From CALBPI01 sp038524795 (GTDB lineage: Bacteria; Pseudomonadota; Gammaproteobacteria; Steroidobacterales; Woeseiaceae): a stretch of DNA of 64,000 bases. Made by a program: the position numbers and the translations under genes. This document shows positions 17,175 to 26,265 of this stretch, in pieces (position 1 is the stretch's first letter; every line of letters starts with the position of its first letter). Under the pieces are notes generated by a model that had not been told where the DNA came from, made no database searches, and saw only the letters and a list, made by a program, of their open reading frames with translations. The stretch spans positions 186,001-250,000 of the forward strand of contig JBCBIJ010000004.1 of assembly GCA_038524795.1 (NCBI GenBank), in the 5' to 3' direction.

Positions 17175-18764
17175 ATGAATGAACTCGACTACATCGTCGT
17201 CGCGCTCTACATGGGCGGGCTGCTTTTGTTTGGCTTTATGCTGCGCGACCAGTCCAGTGAAGGGGATTACTTTCTGGGCGGTCGAAGCATGGGCTGGTTT
17301 CCGCTTACGCTGTCGACGATGGCGACACAGCTCTCGGCGATCAGCTTCGTCTCGGCGCCAGCCTTTGTCGGCCTGCGAGATGGGGGTGGCCTTAAGTGGC
17401 TGACCTACGAGTTCTCGCTGCCACTCGCGATGATTCTCGTGATGTTCGTCATCGCGCCCGCGCTGTACCGCGCGGGAATCGTCAGCATCTATGAGTTTCT
17501 TGAGAACCGATTCGGGCGCGGCACACGCATCCTGATCAGCGCGTCGTTCCAGATCGTGCGCTCGTTCGCCACGGGCATCATGGTCTATGCGATGGGTCTG
17601 ATCCTCGAGGCCGTTATCGGCATCCCACTCTGGCAGTCCCTGTTCGTGGTCGGGATCATCACACTCGTCTATTCGACGTCCGGTGGGATGAAGGCAGTGG
17701 TGTACGGGGACGCCATCCAAATGTTCCTGATCTTCGGCGGGCTGCTTGTCGTCACGATCTACGCACTGGCCGATATTGGCGGCATGGGCGCATTCTGGCA
17801 GCAGGTCGACACCGAGCGACTGGTTGCCGTCGATTTCGATGACCTGGGTCTGAACGGAGACGAATTCGGATTCATCCCGATGCTGTTCGGTGGCTTCGTT
17901 CTGTACGCCTCTTACTACGGGTGCGACCAGACGCAGGCGCAGCGCATCATCTCGGCCAAGAACCTGAAAGACACTCGTGTGCTGTTGTTCGCAAACGGCA
18001 TTCTGCGGTTCCCGCTCGTGTTGCTGTACTGCTTCGCGGGTCTGATTGTCGGCGTGGCCGTGATGGGCGACCCGGACCTCGCGGCCAAGATTCCGGCCGA
18101 CAAGCCTGACTACATGATGCCGATCTTCATCGTCGAGCATCTGCCCCACGGCGTGATCGGTTTGCTGCTCGTCGCCATCATGGCCGCCGCGATGTCGTCA
18201 CTGAGTTCGGCCGTGAATTCGCTGGCGGCGGTGACCATGGAAGATCTTTCGGTGCTGGGCTTTCGCCCGGAAACGGAGCGCAAACAGGTCGTACTCGCGC
18301 GCGGCGTTTCGGTGTTCTGGGGGGTGGCGATTCTTATCATGTCGCTGTTCGCAGGCGCCATCGCGCCTACGGTCATCGAGGCGATTAACAAGGTGGGCTC
18401 GGCGCTCTACGGCCCCATCCTAGCGGTGTTCCTCATGGGCATGCTGACGCGACGCGTCAACGGCATCGGGGCCAGTGTGGGGCTGCTCGTCGGTATGGGC
18501 TTTAATCTCTACCTCTGGAAGTCGCAGCCACAGATCTTCTGGATGTGGTGGAATTTCATCGGGCTCGTGCTCACGACGGTCGTTGCCTTTGTGCTCAGCG
18601 CCTTTGCTAAAGCGGAAGCGCAGGAGACCGCGCCCGAGTCTGAGCCAAGCGGCTTCGCGGACATCCTTCGCTCGCGATACACCGTGGCGCTCGTCGCCGT
18701 GTTCGGCTTGATCGTCGTGATCAGCACGGTACTCAAGGACGCCAAGTCGTGGTTCGTGCCGTAG
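17175..18764 (+). CDS. Sodium:solute symporter (SSS family)
   Basis: 529 aa with about 13-14 hydrophobic segments. The SSS signature is visible at FLGGRSMGWF, STMATQLSAISFVSAPAF and FVLYASYYGCDQTQAQRIISAKN, with the sodium-site region AIMAAAMSSLSSAVNSLAAV. It imports a small solute across the inner membrane using sodium, in keeping with marine life. It lies between the TonB receptor and glycerate kinase genes and overlaps the latter, so the solute is probably the glycosylglycerate processed downstream. Confidence 0.9.
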   Translation: MNELDYIVVALYMGGLLLFGFMLRDQSSEGDYFLGGRSMGWFPLTLSTMATQLSAISFVSAPAFVGLRDGGGLKWLTYEFSLPLAMILVMFVIAPALYRAGIVSIYEFLENRFGRGTRILISASFQIVRSFATGIMVYAMGLILEAVIGIPLWQSLFVVGIITLVYSTSGGMKAVVYGDAIQMFLIFGGLLVVTIYALADIGGMGAFWQQVDTERLVAVDFDDLGLNGDEFGFIPMLFGGFVLYASYYGCDQTQAQRIISAKNLKDTRVLLFANGILRFPLVLLYCFAGLIVGVAVMGDPDLAAKIPADKPDYMMPIFIVEHLPHGVIGLLLVAIMAAAMSSLSSAVNSLAAVTMEDLSVLGFRPETERKQVVLARGVSVFWGVAILIMSLFAGAIAPTVIEAINKVGSALYGPILAVFLMGMLTRRVNGIGASVGLLVGMGFNLYLWKSQPQIFWMWWNFIGLVLTTVVAFVLSAFAKAEAQETAPESEPSGFADILRSRYTVALVAVFGLIVVISTVLKDAKSWFVP

Positions 18765-20026
18765 ACGACATGAACGGCTCGAACCGGGACGTGCTTGTGC
18801 ACTGGTTCCGGGTGGGCGTCGAACGCTGCCTGCCTCGAACCGTGTTACCGCCTGTGTTGCCGCAGGACCCGCCCGTGGGTCGCAACATCGTGCTGGGCGC
18901 GGGCAAGGCCGCAGCCGCCATGGCCGCGGTTGCCCACGAGCGGCTGCGGGGCGAGACGGTCGGTCTTGTCGTCACGCGGTACGGGCACGGTGAGGCCGCC
19001 TCGACGGGCAACATCGAGGTTGTTGAGGCGAGCCATCCCGTGCCTGACGTACAGTCCGAGGTCGCGGCCGCGCGCATGCTGGAACTGGCGGCCAGCGCCA
19101 CGCCCGACGATCGCGTACTGTTCATGATGTCGGGTGGTGGCTCGGCATTGCTGTGCGCACCGATCGACGGTGTGCAGGCCGAGAAAAAACGTGCGGTCAC
19201 GGGCTTCCTGCTCCACAGCGGCGCGCCGATTCAGGACATGAACTGCGTTCGCAAACACTTGTCACGAATCAAGGGCGGCGGGCTCGCGCACGCCGCGTCG
19301 GCTGCCGAGCTCAGAACGTTCGCCATCTCGGATGTCGTGGGCGACGCATTGACCGATATTGCTTCGGGACCCTCGGTGCCCTACGAGCGTGATGTCGCCA
19401 CTGCCATCGCTGTGCTTGAGAAATACGGGTACGCGGGAGCGCGGGCTTTTGAGGCCGCCATGCAGGCGGCGGATGTCATCGACGCGCCGCAGCACGATGC
19501 GCGCGTGGTTGCCAATGCGGCCATGGCGCTCAACGCGATCGCCCGTGAAGCCGAGAATGCGGGCTGGACGCCGGTGCTGCTGGGCGATGATCTCGAGGGT
19601 CGGGCCCGGGACATCGGGCGGGCCCACGCAGGCATTGCGCGACACTACCGCTCCCAGCCGGGGCGTCACGCGCTGATTTCGGGTGGTGAGCTCACCGTTG
19701 AGGTGAAGAACACGGTGGGTCGTGGCGGCCCCAACCTCGAATATCTGACGAGCCTCATGCTGAACCTGAACGGCCTCGCCGGCGTCGAGGCGATCGCCTG
19801 CGACAGTGACGGCATTGACGGCTCTGAGGACAACGCGGGCGGCTACATCGGGCCAGACTCGCTCGAGCGCGCGCAGTCGCTGGGAATCGACCTAGACAGA
19901 CTGCTGGAACTCAACGATACGTACGCCGGGTTTGAAGCGCTCGGCGATCTGATCGTGACGGGGCCCACGCTTACCAATATCAACGACATCCGGGTCATTC
20001 TCGTGGACCCGGCGCAAGAGGCTTAG
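18749..20026 (+). CDS. Glycerate 2-kinase (MOFRL/GckA type)
   Basis: 425 aa from GTG 18749, overlapping the symporter by 16 nt; ATG 18770 is an alternative start. Family motifs: NIVLGAGKAAAAMA, VEASHPVPD, MSGGGSALLCAP, DMNCVRKHLSRIKGGGLA, SDVVGDALTDIASGP, and a C-terminal MOFRL part with ACDSDGIDGSEDNAGG. It phosphorylates D-glycerate with ATP to 2-phosphoglycerate. It precedes the GH63 hydrolase gene by 4 bp, so it would capture the glycerate released from mannosyl- or glucosylglycerate. Confidence 0.9.
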   Translation: MVRAVDDMNGSNRDVLVHWFRVGVERCLPRTVLPPVLPQDPPVGRNIVLGAGKAAAAMAAVAHERLRGETVGLVVTRYGHGEAASTGNIEVVEASHPVPDVQSEVAAARMLELAASATPDDRVLFMMSGGGSALLCAPIDGVQAEKKRAVTGFLLHSGAPIQDMNCVRKHLSRIKGGGLAHAASAAELRTFAISDVVGDALTDIASGPSVPYERDVATAIAVLEKYGYAGARAFEAAMQAADVIDAPQHDARVVANAAMALNAIAREAENAGWTPVLLGDDLEGRARDIGRAHAGIARHYRSQPGRHALISGGELTVEVKNTVGRGGPNLEYLTSLMLNLNGLAGVEAIACDSDGIDGSEDNAGGYIGPDSLERAQSLGIDLDRLLELNDTYAGFEALGDLIVTGPTLTNINDIRVILVDPAQEA

Positions 20027-20030
20027 TTCT

Positions 20031-21299
20031 GTGCAACAGGGAATCGACCAGGCAGCACGCAACATTCTCGAGACGAACGATAAGGGCGGTTTCACCGTGC
20101 CGACGTCGGGGCTCTACCCGTACCAGTGGAATTGGGACTCGGTTTTTGTCGCACTGGGCTTTGCACAGTTCGATCCCGCGCGAGCCTGCCGGGAGATCGA
20201 GACACTTTTTGAGGCGCAGTGGGACGACGGCTTCGTGCCGCACATTATTTTCAGACGTGACGACCCGGACTACTTTCCGGGCCCGAGCTTTTGGCAGGCC
20301 GGTGCGAAACTACCCTCATCGGGAATCACGCAGCCACCCGTCGCGGCGACGGCATTACGCACGCTCAGGGAGTCGACGGCCGACACGGCGGTGCGAGACC
20401 GTATCGATGCGCTGTTCGAGCCCGTACTCGAGTGGCACCGCTGGTTCATGCGTTACCGAGTGCCCGAGTCTTGCGGCGCCGTTGTCATTACGCACCCCTG
20501 GGAAAGCGGACGCGACAACTCTCCGGAATGGGATGCGGCGGCCGCGAACATCGACGTCTCGCAGGTCGGGCCTTACACGCGCCGCGATCTTGCGCATGCG
20601 GACGCTGACATGCGACCCACGAAGTTGGACTACGACCGCTACGTGGCGCTGGTCGAATTTGGGCGTGACACTGGGTGGGATCACGGCGCAATTGCCACCG
20701 GTGGACCGTTCCGCGTGGCCGATGTCGGGATGACCATGATTCTGCTGCGTGCGATGCGTGACCTCATAGCGCTTGCTGATGCCACGGGTCACAGCGACGT
20801 CGTCGACGAGCTCGAGAGCTACGTGGGACGTCTGAATCGCGGCGTTGACTACCTCTGGAATGCCGAGTCGGACACCTTCTGCTCCCGCGACACGATTACG
20901 GGCGCGCATTCAGGCTTTGTGACCAGCGCATCCTTTCTGTATGCCTATGCGGATGCCGGTACACCGGAGCAACGTGCCCGGATGGCGGCACACTGGCAGC
21001 GCATTGCAAGCCGCGTCGAGTACATGGTGCCGAGCCACGATCCCGACGATGTGCTTTTCGATCACAAGCGCTACTGGCGCGGTCCCGTGTGGATCGTGGT
21101 GAACTACATGCTGGCCGTTGGGTTCCGGGAACAAGGCCTCGACGACTGGGCGGACCGTGTGCGGTCGGACTCGCAGCGCATGATCCGCGAGCATGGATTC
21201 AGTGAGGCGTTCTCGCCCTTGGACGCCGGTGGTACCGGGGGCACCAACTTCTCGTGGACGGCGGCTATGTGGCTTGCCTGGTGCGGCGAAGGTACCTGA
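20031..21299 (+). CDS. GH63 mannosylglycerate/glucosylglycerate hydrolase
   Basis: 422 aa from a GTG start 4 bp after the kinase stop. The (alpha/alpha)6 toroid shows the family N-terminal motif GLYPYQWNWDS (28-37), then HIIFRRDDPDYFPGP, HPWESGRDNSPEWD with candidate acid D162, and YWRGPVWIVVNY. Near the C terminus, E392 in SEAFSP is placed like the catalytic Glu of bacterial glucosylglycerate hydrolases. Length equals that of Thermus-type MgH. It cleaves the alpha-glycoside to hexose plus D-glycerate. It has no signal peptide, so it acts after import. Mannose as the sugar is inferred from the isomerase and fructokinase genes that follow. Confidence 0.82.
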   Translation: MQQGIDQAARNILETNDKGGFTVPTSGLYPYQWNWDSVFVALGFAQFDPARACREIETLFEAQWDDGFVPHIIFRRDDPDYFPGPSFWQAGAKLPSSGITQPPVAATALRTLRESTADTAVRDRIDALFEPVLEWHRWFMRYRVPESCGAVVITHPWESGRDNSPEWDAAAANIDVSQVGPYTRRDLAHADADMRPTKLDYDRYVALVEFGRDTGWDHGAIATGGPFRVADVGMTMILLRAMRDLIALADATGHSDVVDELESYVGRLNRGVDYLWNAESDTFCSRDTITGAHSGFVTSASFLYAYADAGTPEQRARMAAHWQRIASRVEYMVPSHDPDDVLFDHKRYWRGPVWIVVNYMLAVGFREQGLDDWADRVRSDSQRMIREHGFSEAFSPLDAGGTGGTNFSWTAAMWLAWCGEGT

Positions 21300-21302
21300 A
21301 TC

Positions 21303-22268
21303 ATGAGCCGCGTGGTTTGCTTCGGCGAGGCGCTGATCGATTTTCTCAACACGGGGCAACAGCTCGATGGCGAGCTGATGCTCAACAGCTTCACGCAATA
21401 CCCCGGCGGGGCACCGGCCAATGCAGCGGTGGCTGTCTCGAGGCTGGGCGGTCGCGCTGCGTTTGCGGGGCAAGTGGGTGACGACGCCTTTGGCCATTTT
21501 CTGTTGCGCGCGCTCAGACGTTACGGCGTCGATACCGCACACGTCGCGGTGCACGCGACAGCGCCGACACCGCTGGCCTTCGTGTTTCTGGACGCAGAGG
21601 GTGAACGCAGCTTCACGTTCCGTCGCGACGGGACTGCCGACATCGTGCTCGAGGCGGCGCAGATCAGCGATGCCTGGTTTGCAGATACGGGCATCGCACA
21701 CTTCTGCAGCAACACGATGACCGATGCGCACTGCGCTGCGGTGACAGCGCACTTCGTCTCGCGGGCCAAGGCGCATGGTGCGGTCGTGAGCTTCGATGTG
21801 AATTTGCGCCACAACCTGTGGCCCAGCGGCACGGTCGACATCGATACGGTCAACGCGCTTGTCTTTAAGGCCGATCTCGTCAAGTTTGCACGCGAGGAGC
21901 TCGAACACTTGAGTGAGCGCGATGAGGACAGCTATCTGTCGCGCTGTTTCGAACACGGTGTCATTGCAGCCTTGGTCACCGATGGCCCGAATCCGCTTGA
22001 GATTCGCACGGCAACGGCGTCGACCACAGTGGTGCCGCCGACAGTGACGGCCGTGGACACCACGGGCGGCGGGGATGCCTTCATTGGTGCTGTGCTGTTC
22101 GGGCTCAGTCAGGACTCGAAGCCCGCAGTCTATCTCGCGGACGAAATCAGACTCCCGCGCCTCGTCGCCTCGGCAGCACACTGCGGTGCGTTGGCCGTGA
22201 CACGCCGCGGTGCGTTTCCGTCGTTTCCAACGTTCGCCGATGTGGCCGGTATCTGGGACGCGCCATGA
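21303..22268 (+). CDS. PfkB family fructokinase
   Basis: 321 aa. PfkB signature 1 is at QYPGGAPANAAVAVSRLGG, and the catalytic signature 2 is DTTGGGDAFIGAV (usually DTTGAGDAF, so one Ala-to-Gly change). SFDVNLRHNLW is the fructokinase-type substrate loop. It would phosphorylate fructose to fructose 6-phosphate in the cytoplasm. It starts 4 bp after the GH63 stop and overlaps the isomerase gene by ATGA. Other ketose or ribokinase activities are possible, but the context fits fructose made from mannose. Confidence 0.88.
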   Translation: MSRVVCFGEALIDFLNTGQQLDGELMLNSFTQYPGGAPANAAVAVSRLGGRAAFAGQVGDDAFGHFLLRALRRYGVDTAHVAVHATAPTPLAFVFLDAEGERSFTFRRDGTADIVLEAAQISDAWFADTGIAHFCSNTMTDAHCAAVTAHFVSRAKAHGAVVSFDVNLRHNLWPSGTVDIDTVNALVFKADLVKFAREELEHLSERDEDSYLSRCFEHGVIAALVTDGPNPLEIRTATASTTVVPPTVTAVDTTGGGDAFIGAVLFGLSQDSKPAVYLADEIRLPRLVASAAHCGALAVTRRGAFPSFPTFADVAGIWDAP

Positions 22269-23443
22269 CCCAGTTTGCTGACCCGGTCTTCCTGCGCGAA
22301 CACATCCGATCGATCCTCGACTTCTACGCGCCGGAGGTGAGGGATCCCGCGGGTGGCTTCTTCCAGAACTTCCGCGACGACGGCAGCGTGTTCGCGCCCG
22401 GGGAGCGCCACCTCGTGAGCAGCTGCCGAATGGTTGTGAACTACTGCCGCGCCTATGAGCTCTTTGACGACACGACCTATCGCGATCTCGCGATCCACGG
22501 GCTTGAGTTTCTTCGTCGTGTGCACTGGGCCCCGTCGCGTCGTGGTTTCAACTGGACGCTGCGAGAGGGGACGCAGCCCGCCGACAAGACCAACCACTGC
22601 TACGGGCTGGCTTTCGTCGTGTTGACGGCAGCGGCCGCGCACAAGGTGGGATTGTCGGGCGCCGACGACGATCTCGAACGCGCTTGGAGCATTTTGGAGA
22701 CGCGCCTCTGGGACGCCGATGCGGGGCTTTATGCTGACGAGGCCACGCCCGATTGGGCACGTGTTGATCCCTATCGCGGACAGAATGCGAATATGCACAG
22801 CTGCGAGGCGTTTATCGAGGCGTTTGAGGCGACGAGAGAGCAGAAGTACCTGGATCGCGCTGTCGCGCTGGCGCGTCGTGTCACGGTAGAGCTGGCGGGG
22901 CAGTCCGACGACCTGGTGTGGGAGCACTTCACACCTGAACTCGCCATCGACTGGGACTACAACCGCGATGACCCCAAGAACCTTTATCGACCCTGGGGCT
23001 TTCAGCCGGGGCACCAGACAGAGTGGACCAAGCTCTTGCTGACACTGTATGGCCTGTGCCCCGAGTCCTGGATGCTGACGCGAGCGGCGGCGCTTTTTGA
23101 TCGCGCGCTGGACGTTGCATGGGACCACCGACATGGCGGCATTCTCTACGGCTTTGCGCCTGATGGGACGATCTGTGACGACGACAAGTATTTCTGGGTG
23201 CAGGCCGAGTCGTTCGCAGCCAGTCACCGCCTGTTCCAGCACACAGGCGACGCGCGGTACGCCGACTGGTACCAGAAAATCTGGCAGTACGCCTGGGACC
23301 ATTTCGTCGACCATGAGCACGGTGGCTGGTATCGCGTGCTGACCGCGGATGGCCGCAAGTACAGCGACGAGAAGTCCACGGCAGGCGGCAAATGCGACTA
23401 CCACACGATCGGCGCCTGCTGGGACGTGCTGCGCGCAAGCTAG
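22265..23443 (+). CDS. AGE-family sugar isomerase (predicted D-mannose isomerase)
   Basis: 392 aa, the usual length for N-acylglucosamine 2-epimerase/YihS-type (alpha/alpha)6 barrels. Conserved stretches: GERHLVSSCRMVVNY, KTNHCYGLAFVV, NANMHSCEAFIEAFEA, YRPWGFQPGHQTEW, and a final GGKCDYHTIGACW. The RPWGFQPGHQTEW and NMHSCEAF motifs match mannose isomerases, which convert mannose to fructose. Its ATG overlaps the kinase stop (ATGA), supporting a mannose-to-fructose-to-F6P sequence. A true 2-epimerase (mannose to glucose) cannot be excluded from sequence. Confidence 0.85.
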   Translation: MTQFADPVFLREHIRSILDFYAPEVRDPAGGFFQNFRDDGSVFAPGERHLVSSCRMVVNYCRAYELFDDTTYRDLAIHGLEFLRRVHWAPSRRGFNWTLREGTQPADKTNHCYGLAFVVLTAAAAHKVGLSGADDDLERAWSILETRLWDADAGLYADEATPDWARVDPYRGQNANMHSCEAFIEAFEATREQKYLDRAVALARRVTVELAGQSDDLVWEHFTPELAIDWDYNRDDPKNLYRPWGFQPGHQTEWTKLLLTLYGLCPESWMLTRAAALFDRALDVAWDHRHGGILYGFAPDGTICDDDKYFWVQAESFAASHRLFQHTGDARYADWYQKIWQYAWDHFVDHEHGGWYRVLTADGRKYSDEKSTAGGKCDYHTIGACWDVLRAS

Positions 23444-23468
23444 TGCGCTCGCAGCAAAGTCAACGCCA

Positions 23469-23488
23469 CTTGACAAAATACTGTCAAG
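23469..23488. promoter_or_regulatory. Inverted repeat after the isomerase gene
   Basis: CTTGACA-AAATAC-TGTCAAG is a perfect 7-bp-arm inverted repeat, 26 bp after the isomerase stop, followed by CTTTTGGG. It could end the operon weakly or be an operator for the histidine kinase gene. It contains TTGACA, but no good -10 lies 16-18 bases away, so I do not call a promoter. Confidence 0.4.
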
Positions 23489-23621
23489 CTTTTGGGCTCG
23501 GCGATTCTTGGACGAGAGCTCGCCATTCTGGTGGTTTCGTGTGGTACCTTCGGCCGGATGGGGTTGTGTGCGACCCCCCAAGAATCGTGGGACGACATAC
23601 CTGTTCAGGGGAGGGCAGGGA

Positions 23622-25121
23622 GTGGAAGACGTCCCGGGGAATACGGTCTTCACGGAAGTCCGAGACAGCCGCTTTTCGGGCGATGCAACGCTCGAAGAGC
23701 TGCAAATTGCTGTCGAAAACGCAATGACTGGCATTTCGTGGCTCGACACCGAAGGCATATTCCGCCAGGTGCGCGACGGCTATGCGGCGATGCTGGGTTA
23801 CACGCCGGCCGAGATGATTGGGTCGTCGTGGGCAGTAACCGTTCCGGAGAGCGATCAGCCAACTGCGGTCGATGCCGTGCACAAGATGCTCGACGACGGT
23901 CGCGCGACCGTGGAAACGCGTGCGATTCGCAAAGACGGCACCATCTTCTACAAGCGCCTGTTGCTTGTGAAAACCGTCGATGCAGGTGGTCGTCACAACG
24001 GGCACTACTGCTTCATGAGCGACATCAGCGCCCGCAAAGAAGCGCAACGCCGGCTCGTTGATGCCGAGCGCCTTAAGACTATCGGGACGATGGCCGGCGG
24101 GATCGCGCACGACCTCAATAACTTGCTGACGCCCATCGTTGGTGGCGCAGAGCTCATTGCAGCCACCCATTGCACACATGAGGCGCCCGCGCGGTCAATT
24201 CGCGAGGCGGCTGCACGCGCCCAGGAGTTGATTGCTCGGCTACTCAAGTTCAGTAGCGCTGAGCGTGAACAGAAAAAGCCCGTGAACCTCAGCAATGCGG
24301 TGCGGGTGGCCTTGCAGTTCGTGTCGGGATCCCTCCCCGCGAACGTCGCGGTTGAGGCGGAATACAGCGCTGATGCCGATACGGTCTTGGGGCTCGAGGT
24401 GTCGCTCGAGCTCATTGTCATGAACCTGGTTGCGAATGCCGGACACGCGATGCGCGATGCGGGTGGCACGCTGTTTGTCGCGCTGCGCAACGTGAGCCCG
24501 GCGGAAGTCGAACTGGTCGTGACCGATACGGGATCTGGCATCGCGGCCGAACGTATCGATCGTATCTTTGAAGCGTTTTACACCACTAAGTCTCCGGCAG
24601 AGGGCACTGGCCTTGGTTTGCTCATGGTGCGCGAGGCCGTCGAAGACATGGGTGGGCGCATCAGCGTTACCTCGACGGAAGGCGAAGGCGCAGAGTTTCG
24701 CGTCGTGTTGCCTGTGAGCGATGCATCGACAGAGCCAGACGAGAAGCACAACGCGCACGAGACGCCTAGCCTTCGCATCATGGTCATTGATGACGAGAAA
24801 CCCGTGCTCGATGTGTGCTGCGGCATGCTCGAACACCTGGGCCACCAAGTCGACGGCTTTACAGATCCGACCAAGGCGTTGGCCGAGCCGCTCGCGGATT
24901 ACGACCTCGTCATCACGGATTACCGCATCGGCGGTGTGTCCGGTCTCGATGTCATTGAGCAACTCGAGGGGTACTCCGGTCCGATCATCCTGATCTCGGG
25001 TCACATCGACAGCTCGCAGACCCTGCCTGACAAGGTCACGGCATGTTTACCGAAGCCGTTTCGGATTCTCGATCTGCAAGAAGCCATTCACGGCGTTACG
25101 AGAGGCCGCGAGGCCGGCTAG
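23622..25121 (+). CDS. Hybrid PAS sensor histidine kinase with C-terminal receiver
   Basis: 499 aa from GTG 23622, preceded by GGGGAGG at 8 bases; codons upstream in frame show no homology. Order: PAS domain (~25-135), HisKA with phospho-acceptor H163 in GGIAHDLNNLL, HATPase (VANAGHAM N-box, DTGSGI, GTGLGL), and a receiver (~385-495) with acidic pair VIDDE and acceptor D433 in VITDYRIGG. No transmembrane segment, so it senses a cytosolic cue. It lies 178 bp after the sugar operon; no partner regulator or output gene is adjacent. Confidence 0.88.
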   Translation: MEDVPGNTVFTEVRDSRFSGDATLEELQIAVENAMTGISWLDTEGIFRQVRDGYAAMLGYTPAEMIGSSWAVTVPESDQPTAVDAVHKMLDDGRATVETRAIRKDGTIFYKRLLLVKTVDAGGRHNGHYCFMSDISARKEAQRRLVDAERLKTIGTMAGGIAHDLNNLLTPIVGGAELIAATHCTHEAPARSIREAAARAQELIARLLKFSSAEREQKKPVNLSNAVRVALQFVSGSLPANVAVEAEYSADADTVLGLEVSLELIVMNLVANAGHAMRDAGGTLFVALRNVSPAEVELVVTDTGSGIAAERIDRIFEAFYTTKSPAEGTGLGLLMVREAVEDMGGRISVTSTEGEGAEFRVVLPVSDASTEPDEKHNAHETPSLRIMVIDDEKPVLDVCCGMLEHLGHQVDGFTDPTKALAEPLADYDLVITDYRIGGVSGLDVIEQLEGYSGPIILISGHIDSSQTLPDKVTACLPKPFRILDLQEAIHGVTRGREAG

Positions 25122-25539
25122 CGTGAGCGCGGCGGCGTCGCATCCAAAGGGACGCGATGACGGTTACGAGACAGGCGACGACATAGATTTGCATGTTGCG
25201 CTGACCCGGGAATACGCCTTGACCTATCAGGTTGCTACCCCAGTAGGTGATGCTGGCCCCAGCCGTGAGCAACGCCATGGGAATGATCGCCATGAGCACC
25301 AAGGCGCCGGCACGATCATTGATGCCCAGGTAGATCAATGCGGCCCCCGTGATGAAGTTCGATGACCCGAACGCCGCCATGAGCACGAGCTGGTCGCGCC
25401 CGGTTGGGCCCGCAAGATCGAGCCCGGCGAGACCTGCTGCGACACTGCCAAAAAGAACGGTGTGAACGACGCCGCGGATCAGGTCGTAGCTGCCCAGCGC
25501 GATGGCGACGATGGAAACGAAACGAGGCCAGTGGTGCAT
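25096..25539 (-). CDS. Small integral membrane protein of unknown function
   Basis: 147 aa from MHHWPRFVSI, with GGAG 8 bases before the ATG. Four hydrophobic segments are visible (SIVAIALGSYDLIRGVV; FGSSNFITGAALIYLGI; ALVLMAIIPMALLTAGASI; MQIYVVACLVTVIASLW), ending in a positive tail MRRRRAHASR. I recognise no named family. Its 3' end overlaps the histidine kinase 3' end by 26 bp on the other strand. It lies downstream of the TetR gene on the same strand, 77 bp away. Confidence 0.65.
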   Translation of the reverse strand: MHHWPRFVSIVAIALGSYDLIRGVVHTVLFGSVAAGLAGLDLAGPTGRDQLVLMAAFGSSNFITGAALIYLGINDRAGALVLMAIIPMALLTAGASITYWGSNLIGQGVFPGQRNMQIYVVACLVTVIASLWMRRRRAHASRPRGLS

Positions 25540-25616
25540 GATGGCGATCTCCAGAAACCCGACACGGAGTGTCGCCGGTGCCGTGTGGAGAAAGCGCAAG
25601 GCAACGTAAGGAAGTG

Positions 25617-26213
25617 TCAGCGTCCATTCGCAACCGCAAGCCGTGACGTTATCAGTGATCGCAGCTCTTGTTCATAGGCTGCGCTGAGGTCGTCAAATGT
25701 CTTCGTCCCGAGCATCTGTGTGAGCGTGGCTGTAGACACCACGAAGTAATTGATGGCGCCGAGCAGTTGGTACACCAGCGCCAGCGAACATGCAGGTTCT
25801 TCGTCGCCCAACGCGTCTCGCGCCAGATCGGTCAAGGTGTCGAGGAAGGCTGTCAGATACCAGGTGCGCGCCGACTCCGCACGGCGTTTGTTGTCGAGCA
25901 GTTCACGCATAAGCAGGCGTGTGTCGTCGCTGTGCTCAAGCGACGCTTTGAGGATCGCGAGGAACACGATTTCAAATCGTTCTCCGGAGTCGGAAGTTGA
26001 CTCACCGGCGTCTTTGAGATTAGCCATGAGGCGTTCGGAAATGCGCGCCAGCACCTCGGCGTAGAGTTTCTCCTTGCTGCCGAAGTGGTGCAGCAGTGCC
26101 TGCTTCGTAAAGGGCAGCGACTCCGCGATGTTGGCGATGCTGGTGCCGTAGAAACCGCGTTCGGCGAAGGCGCGTGTCGCCGCATCGATAAAGCGTTCCC
26201 GAGTGTCAGTCAT
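25617..26213 (-). CDS. TetR/AcrR family repressor
   Basis: 198 aa. N-terminal helix-turn-helix: IDAATRAFAERGFYGTSIANIAE then LPFTKQALLHHFGSKEKLYAEVL (~10-55), followed by a helical ligand domain. It is divergent from the Rieske oxygenase gene. Two near-identical 18-bp palindromes stand in the shared gap, the expected layout for a repressor controlling itself and the oxygenase. The ligand is unknown, probably an aromatic or lipophilic substrate of the oxygenase. Confidence 0.9.
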   Translation of the reverse strand: MTDTRERFIDAATRAFAERGFYGTSIANIAESLPFTKQALLHHFGSKEKLYAEVLARISERLMANLKDAGESTSDSGERFEIVFLAILKASLEHSDDTRLLMRELLDNKRRAESARTWYLTAFLDTLTDLARDALGDEEPACSLALVYQLLGAINYFVVSTATLTQMLGTKTFDDLSAAYEQELRSLITSRLAVANGR

Positions 26214-26265
26214 GTGTCGTCACCGCCCGGTTGTGGTGCCTTGGCCCCGCCTCAGCGCAGTGTAC

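Noticed and set aside
23470..23500. TTGACA as the -35 of the hybrid kinase promoter
   Set aside because: No -10-like hexamer lies 16-18 bases downstream (TGGGCT at 17), and the hexamer is part of a perfect inverted repeat.
20910..23758. Long antisense frames over the GH63, fructokinase and isomerase genes
   Set aside because: All three sense genes have full catalytic motifs and overlapping starts; the antisense products have low-complexity composition typical of shadows.
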